Shown in pieces: positions 35,615 to 43,399 of a stretch of 59,311 nt of DNA (its first letter is position 1; each line of letters starts with the position of its first letter). The position numbers were made by a program, and so were the translations under genes. Source of the DNA: Holdemania filiformis DSM 12042 (lineage in GTDB: Bacteria > Bacillota_I > Bacilli_A > Erysipelotrichales > Erysipelotrichaceae); the NCBI RefSeq assembly GCF_000157995.1, contig NZ_GG657557.1:332942-392252 (forward strand), in the 5' to 3' direction. The notes under the pieces are model-generated. The model saw only the letters and a program-made list of their open reading frames with translations. It did no database searches and was not told the DNA's origin.

Positions 35615-36397
35615 TCATGGCTTCCGGGCTAATTCCAAATCGATCGTATCGACCAGCTCAATTCTGCCGCCGAAGCATTCGATCTTATTTTGAATTGCGG
35701 CGTAGAAATCCGCTCTCAACGCTTTGTCTAAAATAATATGATCCGACTGCGTGGCGATCAGTGAAACATAATCCTGCGCTGAATAAGATCGCTTTCTTGA
35801 ATACATCCTGATTTTCTGATCCACAAAGCCATACCGCAGACTGATCTCGGATCTTCTTTTCGCGTCCGCTTCAGTAAACGGCGGCGTTGGTGCGGAATAC
35901 GCCATATATTGAGCGTAAACCTTCTGAATTTCTTCATACAGTGCTTCATTGCTTTGCCGATAATTTCCATGCTTGGCAAACCTTGCGAACACACCGCCCG
36001 GTTTTAACAACGCATACACCTTCGGATAACCGATTTCTTCTGGGATCCAATGAAAAGCCGCAGCGGAGTAAATCAGATCGAAGCGATTCTCCGGACTTTC
36101 ATAATCCTGAAATGCACTCGTCACAACGGTAAAATCAGGATAGTCACTGAATTTCTTCCGCGTCAGCGCTGCCAGCTGATCGCCCAGCTCCACCGCAGTC
36201 AGGCGGCAGCCGGTTTTTAATATCGGCGTTGTGGCCTGGCCGGTGCCGATCCCAATTTCCAGAACTTCGCTGTCTGAAGTCAATGGCTGATAAGCAAACA
36301 AATCCGCATACAACTCCGGCACATATTCGGGACTCCACTTGTCATATTCTTCCGCAACGGTGTTGAAGGTCCATTCCAAGCCTTGAATGATCGCCAT
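35615..36397 (-). CDS. Class I SAM-dependent methyltransferase
   Basis: 260 residues, Methyltransf_11/25 type. The SAM-binding motif I is VLEIGIGTGQATTPIL (about 44-59), motif II is LTAVELGDQLAAL, and post-motif LIYSAAAFHWIPEE marks the catalytic face. This group commonly methylates small molecules; the substrate is not predictable. RBS AAGGAGGA precedes the ATG. The next gene downstream on the same strand encodes an unrecognised helical protein. Confidence 0.9.
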   Translation of the reverse strand: MAIIQGLEWTFNTVAEEYDKWSPEYVPELYADLFAYQPLTSDSEVLEIGIGTGQATTPILKTGCRLTAVELGDQLAALTRKKFSDYPDFTVVTSAFQDYESPENRFDLIYSAAAFHWIPEEIGYPKVYALLKPGGVFARFAKHGNYRQSNEALYEEIQKVYAQYMAYSAPTPPFTEADAKRRSEISLRYGFVDQKIRMYSRKRSYSAQDYVSLIATQSDHIILDKALRADFYAAIQNKIECFGGRIELVDTIDLELARKP

Positions 36398-36683
36398 GCT
36401 TTCCTCCTTAGCCGGTATCCGGCTTTTCCATAAGTTCCTGCCTGATGATCCGCGGACGTGAATGCTGGATCAGAGCAACAGAAAAATGCGCTGTTTCCAG
36501 GCTTATTTCACATTATTCAATTTGATTTCCCTGATGGCATTTTCAGACTCCTGCCCGTTTTTCCTGATCGCAGTCATGCCGTCGTCGGTTCAAAAGTGCT
36601 GAGTTATGGATTGTCTTTATTATACATCAGTTTATGCCATTGCGTCCGTGTTTTTTAGGAACCGGCCGCGGCTTGCTTCCTTG
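36398..36683. other. Intergenic region, no gene seen
   Basis: This lies upstream of the methyltransferase gene. On the minus strand TATAAT occurs near 36617-36622 (CTGATGTATAATAAAG), a possible -10 for the methyltransferase, but with no good -35. No RBS-bearing ORF was found on the plus strand. Confidence 0.35.
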
Positions 36684-37130
36684 TTATTGTCCAAATTTCC
36701 GACAAGCAAAGTCAGACGCAGGACTTGAATCGAGAGTCGACGGTTTACGCGCGCAAGTCTTTGATACAACATACTTTCGATCTGCTTCGGCGATTAAACA
36801 GATTCTGTTCATCAAACATCGCAGTGATGACTTGACGCTCGCTTCCGTAAATGCAATCGGCTGATCATAGCTGAACGAGATCATCCTGTTGGATTTCAGA
36901 AGATAGATCGTATTTCTGTAATCTGCTTGGAGCAGCTGCAGGTCAGTGCCGGGATCGTGCTCCGGGGCCGCAAATTTCGCGTTCCAGACTGCCGCATTCA
37001 GCGTAACCAGACCTTCCAGCGCTGCCAGTGAACAATTCTTCGTGGAACAAGGGTGACCCGTTTCCCGGCTAAACCCAGCGATCGGATTTCCCGCGCCCTC
37101 ACGCTTCTTTGTAAATTCTACTGCATCCAA
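36684..37130 (-). CDS. Possible small hypothetical protein or gene remnant beside tRNA-Thr
   Basis: 148 codons from a TTG at 37130 with AAAGGG about 9 nt upstream. The first about 105 residues look like a soluble protein (LAALEGLVTLNAAVWNAKF, TDLQLLQADYRNTIYLLKS). The end, after LMNRICLIAEADRKYVV, is rich in Ser, Pro and Cys and could be read-through in a shifted frame. No family recognised. It follows the tRNA-Thr terminator on the same strand. It could be a decayed gene at a tRNA-adjacent integration site. Confidence 0.35.
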   Translation of the reverse strand: MDAVEFTKKREGAGNPIAGFSRETGHPCSTKNCSLAALEGLVTLNAAVWNAKFAAPEHDPGTDLQLLQADYRNTIYLLKSNRMISFSYDQPIAFTEASVKSSLRCLMNRICLIAEADRKYVVSKTCARKPSTLDSSPASDFACRKFGQ

Positions 37131-37147
37131 GTTTCGTCCCTTTGAAT

Positions 37148-37180
37148 GAAAAAAATCCCGCTGAATTTCTCAACGGGATA
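37148..37180 (-). terminator. Terminator of tRNA-Thr
   Basis: On the minus strand ATCCCGTTGA and TCAGCGGGAT pair (one G-T or mismatch) around a 5-nt loop and are followed by seven T, 12 nt after the encoded CCA end of the tRNA. Confidence 0.88.
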
Positions 37181-37191
37181 TTACATTCTCA

Positions 37192-37267
37192 TGGTGCCGA
37201 CTATAGGACTTGAACCTACCACCTACGCGTTACGAGTGCGTTGCTCTACCGGATGAGCTAAGTCGGC
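37192..37267 (-). tRNA. tRNA-Thr (anticodon CGU)
   Basis: 76 nt with an encoded CCA. Acceptor GCCGACT pairs perfectly with AGTCGGC. D stem GCTC/GAGC, anticodon loop CTCGTAA (anticodon CGT, reading ACG), T stem GTAGG/CCTAT with loop TTCAAGT. The last anticodon-stem pair (A31-C39) is mismatched as written. TTGACA lies about 32 nt upstream, and a terminator follows. Confidence 0.95.
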
Positions 37268-37280
37268 GTAAATATAGTTT

Positions 37281-37304
37281 ATAAAAACTGTGTCCTTCTG
37301 TCAA
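37281..37304 (-). promoter_or_regulatory. Promoter of tRNA-Thr
   Basis: On the minus strand TTGACA (37299-37304) is followed at 15 to 17 nt by the overlapping -10 candidates TATAAA and TAAACT. The start of the tRNA lies about 15 nt further on. Confidence 0.6.
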
Positions 37305-37727
37305 GTTTTTTTAGCATTTTATCCGCAACTTTTGTTACTCCTCGCAGAAAAAAACGGTAAGAAAATTTGTTCGCTGTAAAAATTGGATATAAAAACGTGT
37401 TATGAGCTTAGAGTCTACGCTGAATCACGATCAGAATCAACAAACTTCTGATCCTTCTCCCATTCAAGCGACAATTTTTGACTTGTTAAAGGATTAAAAA
37501 GAACGCAGCGAAAATGGAAACTGAACCCAAAAATGAAACTGTAATTACTTTGCGAAAAATAATTTCATCATTTTTTTAGAGGGGTATTTTTACTTTTCCG
37601 CAATATTAAGAGTGTAGGGTTTTGTTGAGCCGCGGATGCCCGTCCGGATAGAGTCGACTTTTGGCCGTTTCAAATTCGATTCAAACCGACAGATTTTTGT
37701 CGCCTGTCGTCAAAGGAGGGCAATTCT
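37305..37727 (+). other. Upstream region of the candidate toxin gene
   Basis: About 420 nt without a gene. The last 40 nt before the RBS contain a hairpin (CGACAG ... CTGTCG, about 37688-37711) that ends next to the ribosome site. A promoter must lie in this stretch, but I could not fix one; TTGTTG with CGGATA 17 nt on (about 37623-37651) is a weak candidate. The sequence is AT-rich up to about 37610 and GC-rich after. Confidence 0.4.
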
Positions 37728-37907
37728 ATGGAACATTTCCTGGAACTTTTTATCACTGTGATTTTAAAAGTCGCACTGCCCTTGATCGAATGCACGATCA
37801 AGGTGATTAAATGCCGTCTAAAAATTATAGAGGCCAAAAAGAAAAGCGCTGCTTCAACACCCAAGAAGCACCAGCGCTCATCTGTCCGACGCCACCGTAA
37901 AAGGTAG
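37728..37907 (+). CDS. Small hydrophobic/basic peptide, candidate type I toxin
   Basis: A 59-codon ORF preceded at 6-7 nt by a near-perfect ribosome site, AAAGGAGGG. Residues 1-28 form one hydrophobic or amphipathic helix (MEHFLELFITVILKVALPLI, then ECTIKVIK). The tail from about residue 39 is strongly basic (KKHQRSSVRRHRKR). The size, helix and basic tail resemble YonT of Bacillus prophage SPbeta in general character, without claimed homology. Its 3' third is covered by a convergent antisense RNA with a promoter and terminator. The segment TGCCCTT (37777-37783) could pair with GAGGGCA of the ribosome site and hide it. The toxin role is inference from this layout. Confidence 0.7.
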   Translation: MEHFLELFITVILKVALPLIECTIKVIKCRLKIIEAKKKSAASTPKKHQRSSVRRHRKR

Positions 37908-37942
37908 CTCATGACGGGTGCCGCGTTTCAGCAACACCTTAC
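37836..37942 (-). ncRNA. Candidate antisense RNA (antitoxin)
   Basis: Predicted from a promoter at 37949-37976 and an intrinsic terminator on the same strand. The terminator is AGCGCT-(GGT)-GCTTC with GAAGC-AGCGCT (37845-37878), followed by TTTTCTTTTT. The transcript, about 105 nt, is complementary to the last 72 nt of the peptide gene and about 35 nt of its 3' untranslated region. This is the arrangement of Gram-positive type I antitoxins such as RatA, SR4 and as-YonT. Expression is not shown by sequence alone. Confidence 0.65.
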
Positions 37943-37948
37943 ACCTTT

Positions 37949-37976
37949 AGTATAGGCATTCCGAATGGAATTTCAA
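37949..37976 (-). promoter_or_regulatory. Promoter of the antisense RNA
   Basis: On the minus strand TTGAAA (37971-37976), a 16-nt spacer, TATACT (37949-37954). It points into the peptide gene. The spacer contains the small palindrome ATTCC-gaat-GGAAT, which with the T-rich stretch after it could instead help terminate the peptide mRNA on the plus strand. Confidence 0.65.
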
Positions 37977-38135
37977 CCTTTTTCTTCTTTTCTTGAGTTA
38001 ATTTATTTAATTCAGCTATGCGATTGGCATACTCACTATTATTCTGTTAAGCCTGTCTATTCTTACCGGCTGAAACAAGGAAATCATGAGGCGGACAAAG
38101 CTGAAAGGGGAGTTCTTCGTTCCCCCTCCGTCACC

Positions 38136-38840
38136 CTATTTATCCAGCTCATACAACAGCGGCAGATCGGCGACCGTGATGATCCCGATCGGTTTCTGAT
38201 GGGCACTTCCGGACTCCGTGATCAAAATCGCCGAGATGCTGACGCCGCGATGCAGGCTTGCCTCAAACAAATCCTGCGCTTCGGTCACGTCCGCCGTGCG
38301 GGGCAGAAACAGAACGCGCTCTTTCTTATCCTTAAAATACAGACAATCGCTGACCACCCCGGAAAGCGGTTGGTTCGTGCGGCTCTGGTGCAGCGTCCAG
38401 CGGGCGATCATCTCCATTGTTAACAGGGCATGAAATCCACCCTGGGCATAAACCGGAAGCTTGGAGGATCCCATCGTTTCCATGATGTCTACCGCTTCCC
38501 GGATTTCAGTCTGGGGATCGCAGATTTTCACCGGCTTGAGAAAATGCGCGCTGACCTTCGGCGGTTCGCAGATTTTCCGCGCCAGCTCCTCAATGTCCGC
38601 GACAACCTCGTCGATGGGAATCGCGATGATATGTCCCTCGTCAGAGCGCTGATGCACGATCGCATTGCGCAGATCGGCATACTCCTGCAGCTCCATTTCG
38701 TATTTACGGACGAGCCCGCTGCTGCGGGACGCCTGGTTTAATAGCTGATAAAAGCGTGAATACCGCGTGACGCCGGTGATCTGCTTCAACTGCTTTTCGA
38801 TCATCGCGAACGCGTTCAGAAACCGCTGTGCATTATCCAT
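38136..38840 (-). CDS. CBS-domain protein
   Basis: 234 residues. The N-terminal about 85 residues are helical (RFLNAFAMIEKQLKQITG, LRNAIVHQRSDEG). A pair of CBS motifs follows (about 95-145, DPQTEIREAVDIMETMGSSKLPVYAQGGF; and about 160-225, ADVTEAQDLFEASLHRGVSISAILITESG). CBS pairs bind adenosine nucleotides such as AMP, ATP or c-di-AMP and act as energy or messenger sensors. RBS AGGAGGG precedes the ATG. It follows dapH by 44 nt but has its own extended -10 promoter. Confidence 0.85.
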   Translation of the reverse strand: MDNAQRFLNAFAMIEKQLKQITGVTRYSRFYQLLNQASRSSGLVRKYEMELQEYADLRNAIVHQRSDEGHIIAIPIDEVVADIEELARKICEPPKVSAHFLKPVKICDPQTEIREAVDIMETMGSSKLPVYAQGGFHALLTMEMIARWTLHQSRTNQPLSGVVSDCLYFKDKKERVLFLPRTADVTEAQDLFEASLHRGVSISAILITESGSAHQKPIGIITVADLPLLYELDK

Positions 38841-38863
38841 GGAAAACCCTCCTGATGAACTCT

Positions 38864-38869
38864 ATTATA
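38864..38869 (-). promoter_or_regulatory. Extended -10 promoter of the CBS gene
   Basis: On the minus strand TGATATAAT lies between dapH and the CBS gene; no -35 is evident. The same CTGATATAATAGAG string occurs before the lipoprotein gene at 59188. Confidence 0.5.
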
Positions 38870-38884
38870 TCAGGTTTTCCGTTT

Positions 38885-39589
38885 TCACCGCGAACTATCC
38901 CTCAGTTTTTCCACAATTACAGTTTTTTTCCGGGTTTGTTCGTCTTTCCGCTTAATCAGGCGGGCGGGGACGCCGGCCGCCAGCCATCCCGGCGGCACGT
39001 CTTCCGTAACGACTGCGCCGGCGGCGACAACCGCGGAGTGACCCACCCGAACCCCTTCCAGAATCACGGCGTTGGCGCCGATTAAAACATCGTCCTCGAT
39101 CACCACGGGTTCCGCACTGGCCGGCTCCAGCACCCCCGCCACAACCGCACCGGCGCCGATATGGCAGCGCTGGCCAATTTCTGCCCGCGCACCGATAACC
39201 GCGTTCATATCGACCATCGTTTCCGCGCCGATCCGCGCACCCACATTGATGACCGCGCCCGTCAGAATAACCGCGTTTTTCCCGATCTCCACCACGTCCC
39301 GGATCCAGGCTCCCGGTTCAATCCGGCAAGGCAGATCCTGAATCGCAAGCAAAGGCCAGGCGCTCTGGCGCTGCGGGCAGACTAACCGAACATCGCGCAG
39401 CCGGTCTTTTTGAGCCTGCAGCTGGGGACGCAGACTGTCCCATTCACCGATCACCAGCTTGAACGTTTGACCATAGACCGCAGCGTCCGTCCAGTGGGTC
39501 GGGGATTCCTCGTTAAACATCAGAAGCACTTCCGTACTGCGCGGATGATCGTGCAGCTTTTGAATCAGTTCCTCTGTTTTCATCCGCAT
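38885..39589 (-). CDS. dapH: Tetrahydrodipicolinate N-acetyltransferase
   Basis: 234 residues from the ATG at 39589 (GGAGG 7 nt upstream). A second ATG two codons on overlaps the dapF stop as ATGA. The N-terminal DapH_N region (about 1-85) precedes a left-handed beta-helix of hexapeptide repeats (about 88-205; IGKNAVILTGAVINVGARIG, DMNAVIGARAEIG, IGAGAVVAGVLEP, VIEDDVLIGANAVILEGVRVG). It acetylates tetrahydrodipicolinate in the acetylase branch of lysine and meso-diaminopimelate synthesis. The last DAP gene of the asd-dapF-dapH operon. Confidence 0.93.
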   Translation of the reverse strand: MRMKTEELIQKLHDHPRSTEVLLMFNEESPTHWTDAAVYGQTFKLVIGEWDSLRPQLQAQKDRLRDVRLVCPQRQSAWPLLAIQDLPCRIEPGAWIRDVVEIGKNAVILTGAVINVGARIGAETMVDMNAVIGARAEIGQRCHIGAGAVVAGVLEPASAEPVVIEDDVLIGANAVILEGVRVGHSAVVAAGAVVTEDVPPGWLAAGVPARLIKRKDEQTRKKTVIVEKLRDSSR

Positions 39590-40389
39590 GCTTTGACCTC
39601 CGCCTTTCCGATATACACCGACGGGCCGGTTAATAAGCATTGTTTGTCCGGCGCTTGTTCCACATCCAGCAGACCGCCTGGACAGCGAACCTTACACGGC
39701 AGCGGACAGAGGCCGAAAATCGCCGCTGCGACCGCGCTGGCGCATGCACCGGTTCCGCAGGCCAATGTCCAGCCGACACCCCGCTCCCATGTCCTGACCT
39801 GCAGCTCGCCGTTTTCCTTCAAGCGTGCGAAATCCACATTCGTTCCTTCCTTAAAAAACGGATGTCTGCCAATGGCACGGGCTTGTTCCGCGCTGACAAC
39901 TTCCGGATCGGTCGTAAAGAGTACGGTGTGGGGAACACCCAGCCAGAAGCTGCAGGACTGCTGCTGAGAAAGAAAAGGCGCGTGAAGCAACCCTGGAAGC
40001 AGCGGCTGATTCGTCATCCGCTTTGCGTCAAAATCTGGGATGCCTGCTTCCACCCGACAGATAAACGGCTCGGTTGAACAAATCCACACGCTCCGCAAAC
40101 CGTCGCCGGTGCCGATCCGATACGAACGATCCGCTTGGATCCAGCCCTTGCGGTAGGCATGATGCACAAAGCAGCGCAGACCGTTGCCGCACATCCCGGC
40201 TCGGGTTCCGTCCTGGTTCCACAATTCCATGCTCAACGGATCCCGCCGGGCGATGATCAGACCGTCCGCTCCGAAACCACGGTGCCGGTCGCACAGCGCA
40301 GCGACCTGTTGGGGATCGATCACCGGCGTCCGGCTGCCGTCGGCAATCAGAAAATCATTGCCGCAGCCCTGATATTTTTCCAGAATCAA
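39580..40389 (-). CDS. dapF: Diaminopimelate epimerase
   Basis: 269 residues. It interconverts LL- and meso-diaminopimelate for peptidoglycan and lysine using two catalytic Cys residues. These are seen in MCGNGLRCF (about 66-74) and ACGTGACAS (about 215-223), and the N-terminal YQGCGNDFLIAD is typical. It lies 3 nt after asd and overlaps dapH by 10 nt, so the three genes are translated together. Confidence 0.95.
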   Translation of the reverse strand: MILEKYQGCGNDFLIADGSRTPVIDPQQVAALCDRHRGFGADGLIIARRDPLSMELWNQDGTRAGMCGNGLRCFVHHAYRKGWIQADRSYRIGTGDGLRSVWICSTEPFICRVEAGIPDFDAKRMTNQPLLPGLLHAPFLSQQQSCSFWLGVPHTVLFTTDPEVVSAEQARAIGRHPFFKEGTNVDFARLKENGELQVRTWERGVGWTLACGTGACASAVAAAIFGLCPLPCKVRCPGGLLDVEQAPDKQCLLTGPSVYIGKAEVKACG

Positions 40390-40392
40390 ACG

Positions 40393-41394
40393 CTACACTC
40401 CTTTCTTCAACAATCCATTCTGCCAGGCCCATTCGCCGATCTGCACGGCATTGGTCGCCGCCCCCTTGCGCAGCTGATCGCAGCAGCACCATAAATGGAG
40501 TCCGTGCGGACATGCCTCATCCCGGCGCAGCCGGCCGATCACCACAGCGTCGCTGTCGGTGCATTCCTTCGGCGTCGGATACGGTGCTTCGTTGAGCACA
40601 AGCCCCGGACATTCCTCGGCAGCCTGACGGATCGCGTCCAGACTGACTTCCGTTTCAGTTTCTACATAAATCGACTCCGAATGGCAGCGGTACACTGGCA
40701 CCCGCACACAGGTGCAGCTGACCTGCAGCGCTTCATCATGCAGGATCCGGCGGCCTTCGTTCTGCATTTTCCATTCCTCCGCACTGATCCCGTTTTCATC
40801 AAAATCGCCGATCTGCGGGATGACGTTGAACGCAATGGGAAACGGGAATACCTCCGGGGCCGCGGACGGATCGCGGATCTGACGTTCCAGCTCGTCCATC
40901 CCCTTCATGCCTGCGCCGCTGACGGCCTGATAGGTGCTGACGATCATCCGCTTTACGCGCGTCAGCTTCAGGATCGGCGAGAGCGCCATCATCGCCAGAA
41001 TCGTCGCACAATTGGGATTCGCCACGATGCCATGATGCCAGCGGATATCCCGGGCATTGATCTCGGGGATAACTAACGGCACATCCTCCTCCAGCCGGAA
41101 AGCACTGCTGTTATCGACAAACAAAGCCCCGCTGCGTTGGATCAACGGTGCGTATTCTTCTGCCAGATCGTTTTCCACCGCCCCGAACACCAGATCGACA
41201 TCCTTGAGGGCCGCTGGAGAAAATTCCTCGACAATCCCCGTCTTCGCGCCCAGATCGATCACCTTACCGGCGCTGTGGGGACTGGCTAAAAGCTTTAACG
41301 AACGCATCGGAAACCGGCGTTCCTGTAAAATCCGGATCATCGTCCGGCCGACCGCTCCGGTTGCGCCCAGAACGGCGACATTCACTTTTTCCAC
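40393..41394 (-). CDS. asd: Aspartate-semialdehyde dehydrogenase
   Basis: 333 residues from a GTG start with AGGAGTG upstream; an ATG overlapping it is in another frame. N-terminal NADP-binding GATGAVGRTMIRIL (about 10-23), catalytic Cys in NPNCATILAM (about 128-137), substrate block TYQAVSGAGMKGMDEL, and catalytic His in RVPVYRCHSESIYVE. It makes aspartate semialdehyde for lysine/DAP, threonine and methionine. First gene of the operon; no clear promoter was found between it and the preceding terminator. Confidence 0.96.
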   Translation of the reverse strand: MEKVNVAVLGATGAVGRTMIRILQERRFPMRSLKLLASPHSAGKVIDLGAKTGIVEEFSPAALKDVDLVFGAVENDLAEEYAPLIQRSGALFVDNSSAFRLEEDVPLVIPEINARDIRWHHGIVANPNCATILAMMALSPILKLTRVKRMIVSTYQAVSGAGMKGMDELERQIRDPSAAPEVFPFPIAFNVIPQIGDFDENGISAEEWKMQNEGRRILHDEALQVSCTCVRVPVYRCHSESIYVETETEVSLDAIRQAAEECPGLVLNEAPYPTPKECTDSDAVVIGRLRRDEACPHGLHLWCCCDQLRKGAATNAVQIGEWAWQNGLLKKGV

Positions 41395-41426
41395 ATTCTC
41401 ACTCCTGTCTATTCACTCTAAGATAG

Positions 41427-41456
41427 TAAAAAGCCCGGGAACGGCCTGGGCTTTTA
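41427..41456 (-). terminator. Terminator of the sulfur/ABC operon
   Basis: AAAAGCCCAGG and CCCGGGCTTTTT pair around a short loop. It separates the CMD-cupin gene from asd on the same strand. Confidence 0.85.
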
Positions 41457-41548
41457 TCTTGAATCTGGGTGAATTTCACGAAAGGGCTGCCGTGATGGGC
41501 ACGGCTGGAAAAGAACGGCTTCGCTCGAAGAATTCACTTTCCAAGCTG

Positions 41549-42304
41549 TTACGCGTTTTCCTCGTCCTGCGGCAGTGAACCGTACACGTCGTCGGTGACA
41601 GCTTCCAGCCATTCGTTGTGAGTTTCTTCGCCGGGCACCTCGATCGCAAGATGGGTAAACCAGCTGTCCGCCGCCGCGCCGTGCCAGTGCTTCACGCCGG
41701 CAGGAATGACGACCACATCGCCTGGATTGAGAGCGCGGGCCGGCTTTCCCCATTCCTGATACCAGCCTTGGCCATCAACACATAACAAGAGCTGTCCGCC
41801 GCCACTGAGCGCATGATGGACATGCCAGTTGTTGCGGCAGCCAGGCTCAAAAGTCACATTGGCGATCGGAACGCCGGACGTCGTCAGCATTTTTAAATAG
41901 CTGTTACCAATGAAATACGGGGCAAAGGCAGTATTGGGTTCGCCCAGCCCGAAAAGTCCGCCATGACCGGCAGGCTCCTTGTTCTCAGTCCAGACTTCCT
42001 TGGCCAGCCGGAACGCGGCCCAGGCTTTCGGCCAGCCGGCATAAAATGCCGCATGGGTCAGAATCTCCGCAATTTCCGTGCGGGTGATGCCGTTGTTCTT
42101 CGCAGTCTGCAGGTGATACTGGAAGGATGAATCCACCAAGCCCTGTGCCATCAAGGTGGTCACGGTGACCAGCGAACGATCCCGCAGCGACAGCGCCGCT
42201 GTCCGGTTCCAAACTTCACCAAAGAGAATATCGTCGTTGAGATGTGCAAATTCGGGCGCAAACTCGCCTAAATCCCGCCGACCTGCCGTTTGTTTCACTG
42301 TCAT
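41549..42304 (-). CDS. CMD-domain/cupin fusion protein
   Basis: 251 residues. The N-terminal carboxymuconolactone-decarboxylase domain (about 15-110; FGEVWNRTAALSLRDRSLVTV, TEIAEILTHAAFYAGWPKAWAA) lacks the CxxC of peroxidase-type members. The C-terminal cupin (about 140-235; NVTFEPGCRNNWHVHHALSGG, GDVVVIPAGVKHWHG) keeps the metal-binding His set. Such fusions are often linked with aldo/keto reductases and redox or quinone chemistry; the substrate is unknown. Last gene of the nine-gene operon. It follows the aldo/keto reductase by 102 nt. Confidence 0.88.
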   Translation of the reverse strand: MTVKQTAGRRDLGEFAPEFAHLNDDILFGEVWNRTAALSLRDRSLVTVTTLMAQGLVDSSFQYHLQTAKNNGITRTEIAEILTHAAFYAGWPKAWAAFRLAKEVWTENKEPAGHGGLFGLGEPNTAFAPYFIGNSYLKMLTTSGVPIANVTFEPGCRNNWHVHHALSGGGQLLLCVDGQGWYQEWGKPARALNPGDVVVIPAGVKHWHGAAADSWFTHLAIEVPGEETHNEWLEAVTDDVYGSLPQDEENA

Positions 42305-42406
42305 TTTGCATCGCTCCTTTACTTATTTTTCTCACAATCCTTTTTCTTTCTGACGGGCTGTACTGCCTGATCTCTGTCCGTGCTTTTTCACGCGGCGGAC
42401 TTCCGA

Positions 42407-43399
42407 TCAACGTCCGCTGTTTTCCGCCATGACGCCGACCAGGCGATGCGGTTGATAGAGTTCTTCCAGATAGCGGATTTCCGCCTCCGTTAATTCCAGC
42501 TCGACAGCCCGGGCCACGCCTTCGATCTGGCTGGACTTCGTGGCGCCAACGATTGGCGTGCTGACCTTACTCACCAGCCAGGCAAGTGCGATTTCCGTCA
42601 TCGACACACCGCGCTGATCTGCCAGCTCTGCTACCCGGCGGATAATTCTTGCATCCTGTTCAGCGGTGGAATCATATTTGGATTTCACGTAGAGATCTTC
42701 CTGCAGCCGCCGCGAAGTTTCGCCCGGATGTTTCGCCAGCCGGCCGCCGGCCAGCGCGCTGTACGGGGTCAACGCGATGTTGTCCTCAGCGCACAGCCGC
42801 GTCATTTCGCGTTCTTCTTCCCGGAAGATCAAATTGTAATGTCCCTGCACGGAAATAAATTTCGCAACCCCGAGCTGTTCCGCCACCGCGTTCGCCTTTG
42901 CCAGCTGATAGGCGTAACAGTTGGAAATTCCAAGATAGCGGACCTTCCCGGAAGTCACGGCACGGTTCAGTCCGGTCATGATCTCCTCCAGCGGCGCGCT
43001 CGCATCCCAGCGGTGCAGAATATACAAGTCGACGTAATCCATGCCGAGATTTTCCAGGCTTTGATTCAGCATCTGTTCAATATGGCCGCTGACCGTGACT
43101 CCCGCCTGAATCTGTTCCGGCGTGCGCGGCAGAAACTTTGTCGCGACCACGACGTCCTCGCGTTTGGCCAGCGTTTTAAGCGCTCGCCCGACAAATTGTT
43201 CGCTGGTGCCGCCCTGATATGCCAGTGCGGTATCAAAGAAATTGATTCCCTGCCGCAGCGCCTGTTCCAGAATATCGCGCGTCTGATCGGCATCCAGCGT
43301 CCAGCGATGCTGACCCTGACGGGGATCGCCGAAGCCCATACACCCTAAAGAAATTCTTGAAACCTGCAAGTCTGAATTTCCCAGCTGAATGGTTTTCAT
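42407..43399 (-). CDS. Aldo/keto reductase
   Basis: 330 residues, AKR (beta/alpha)8 barrel using NADPH. The catalytic tetrad is visible: Asp and Tyr in GINFFDTALAYQGGTSE (about 52-68), Lys in VVATKFLPR, His in DLYILHRWD. The cofactor region is GATKSSQIEGVARAVELELTEAEI. Start ATG overlaps the stop of the PatB-type gene by 4 nt, so it is coupled to it. Substrate unknown. Confidence 0.94.
   Translation of the reverse strand: MKTIQLGNSDLQVSRISLGCMGFGDPRQGQHRWTLDADQTRDILEQALRQGINFFDTALAYQGGTSEQFVGRALKTLAKREDVVVATKFLPRTPEQIQAGVTVSGHIEQMLNQSLENLGMDYVDLYILHRWDASAPLEEIMTGLNRAVTSGKVRYLGISNCYAYQLAKANAVAEQLGVAKFISVQGHYNLIFREEEREMTRLCAEDNIALTPYSALAGGRLAKHPGETSRRLQEDLYVKSKYDSTAEQDARIIRRVAELADQRGVSMTEIALAWLVSKVSTPIVGATKSSQIEGVARAVELELTEAEIRYLEELYQPHRLVGVMAENSGR

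Noticed and set aside
42385-42420. Hairpin GCGGAC/GTCCGC near the end of the aldo/keto reductase gene
   Set aside because: No T tract follows, and it partly overlaps coding sequence inside an apparent operon, so it is not called as a terminator.
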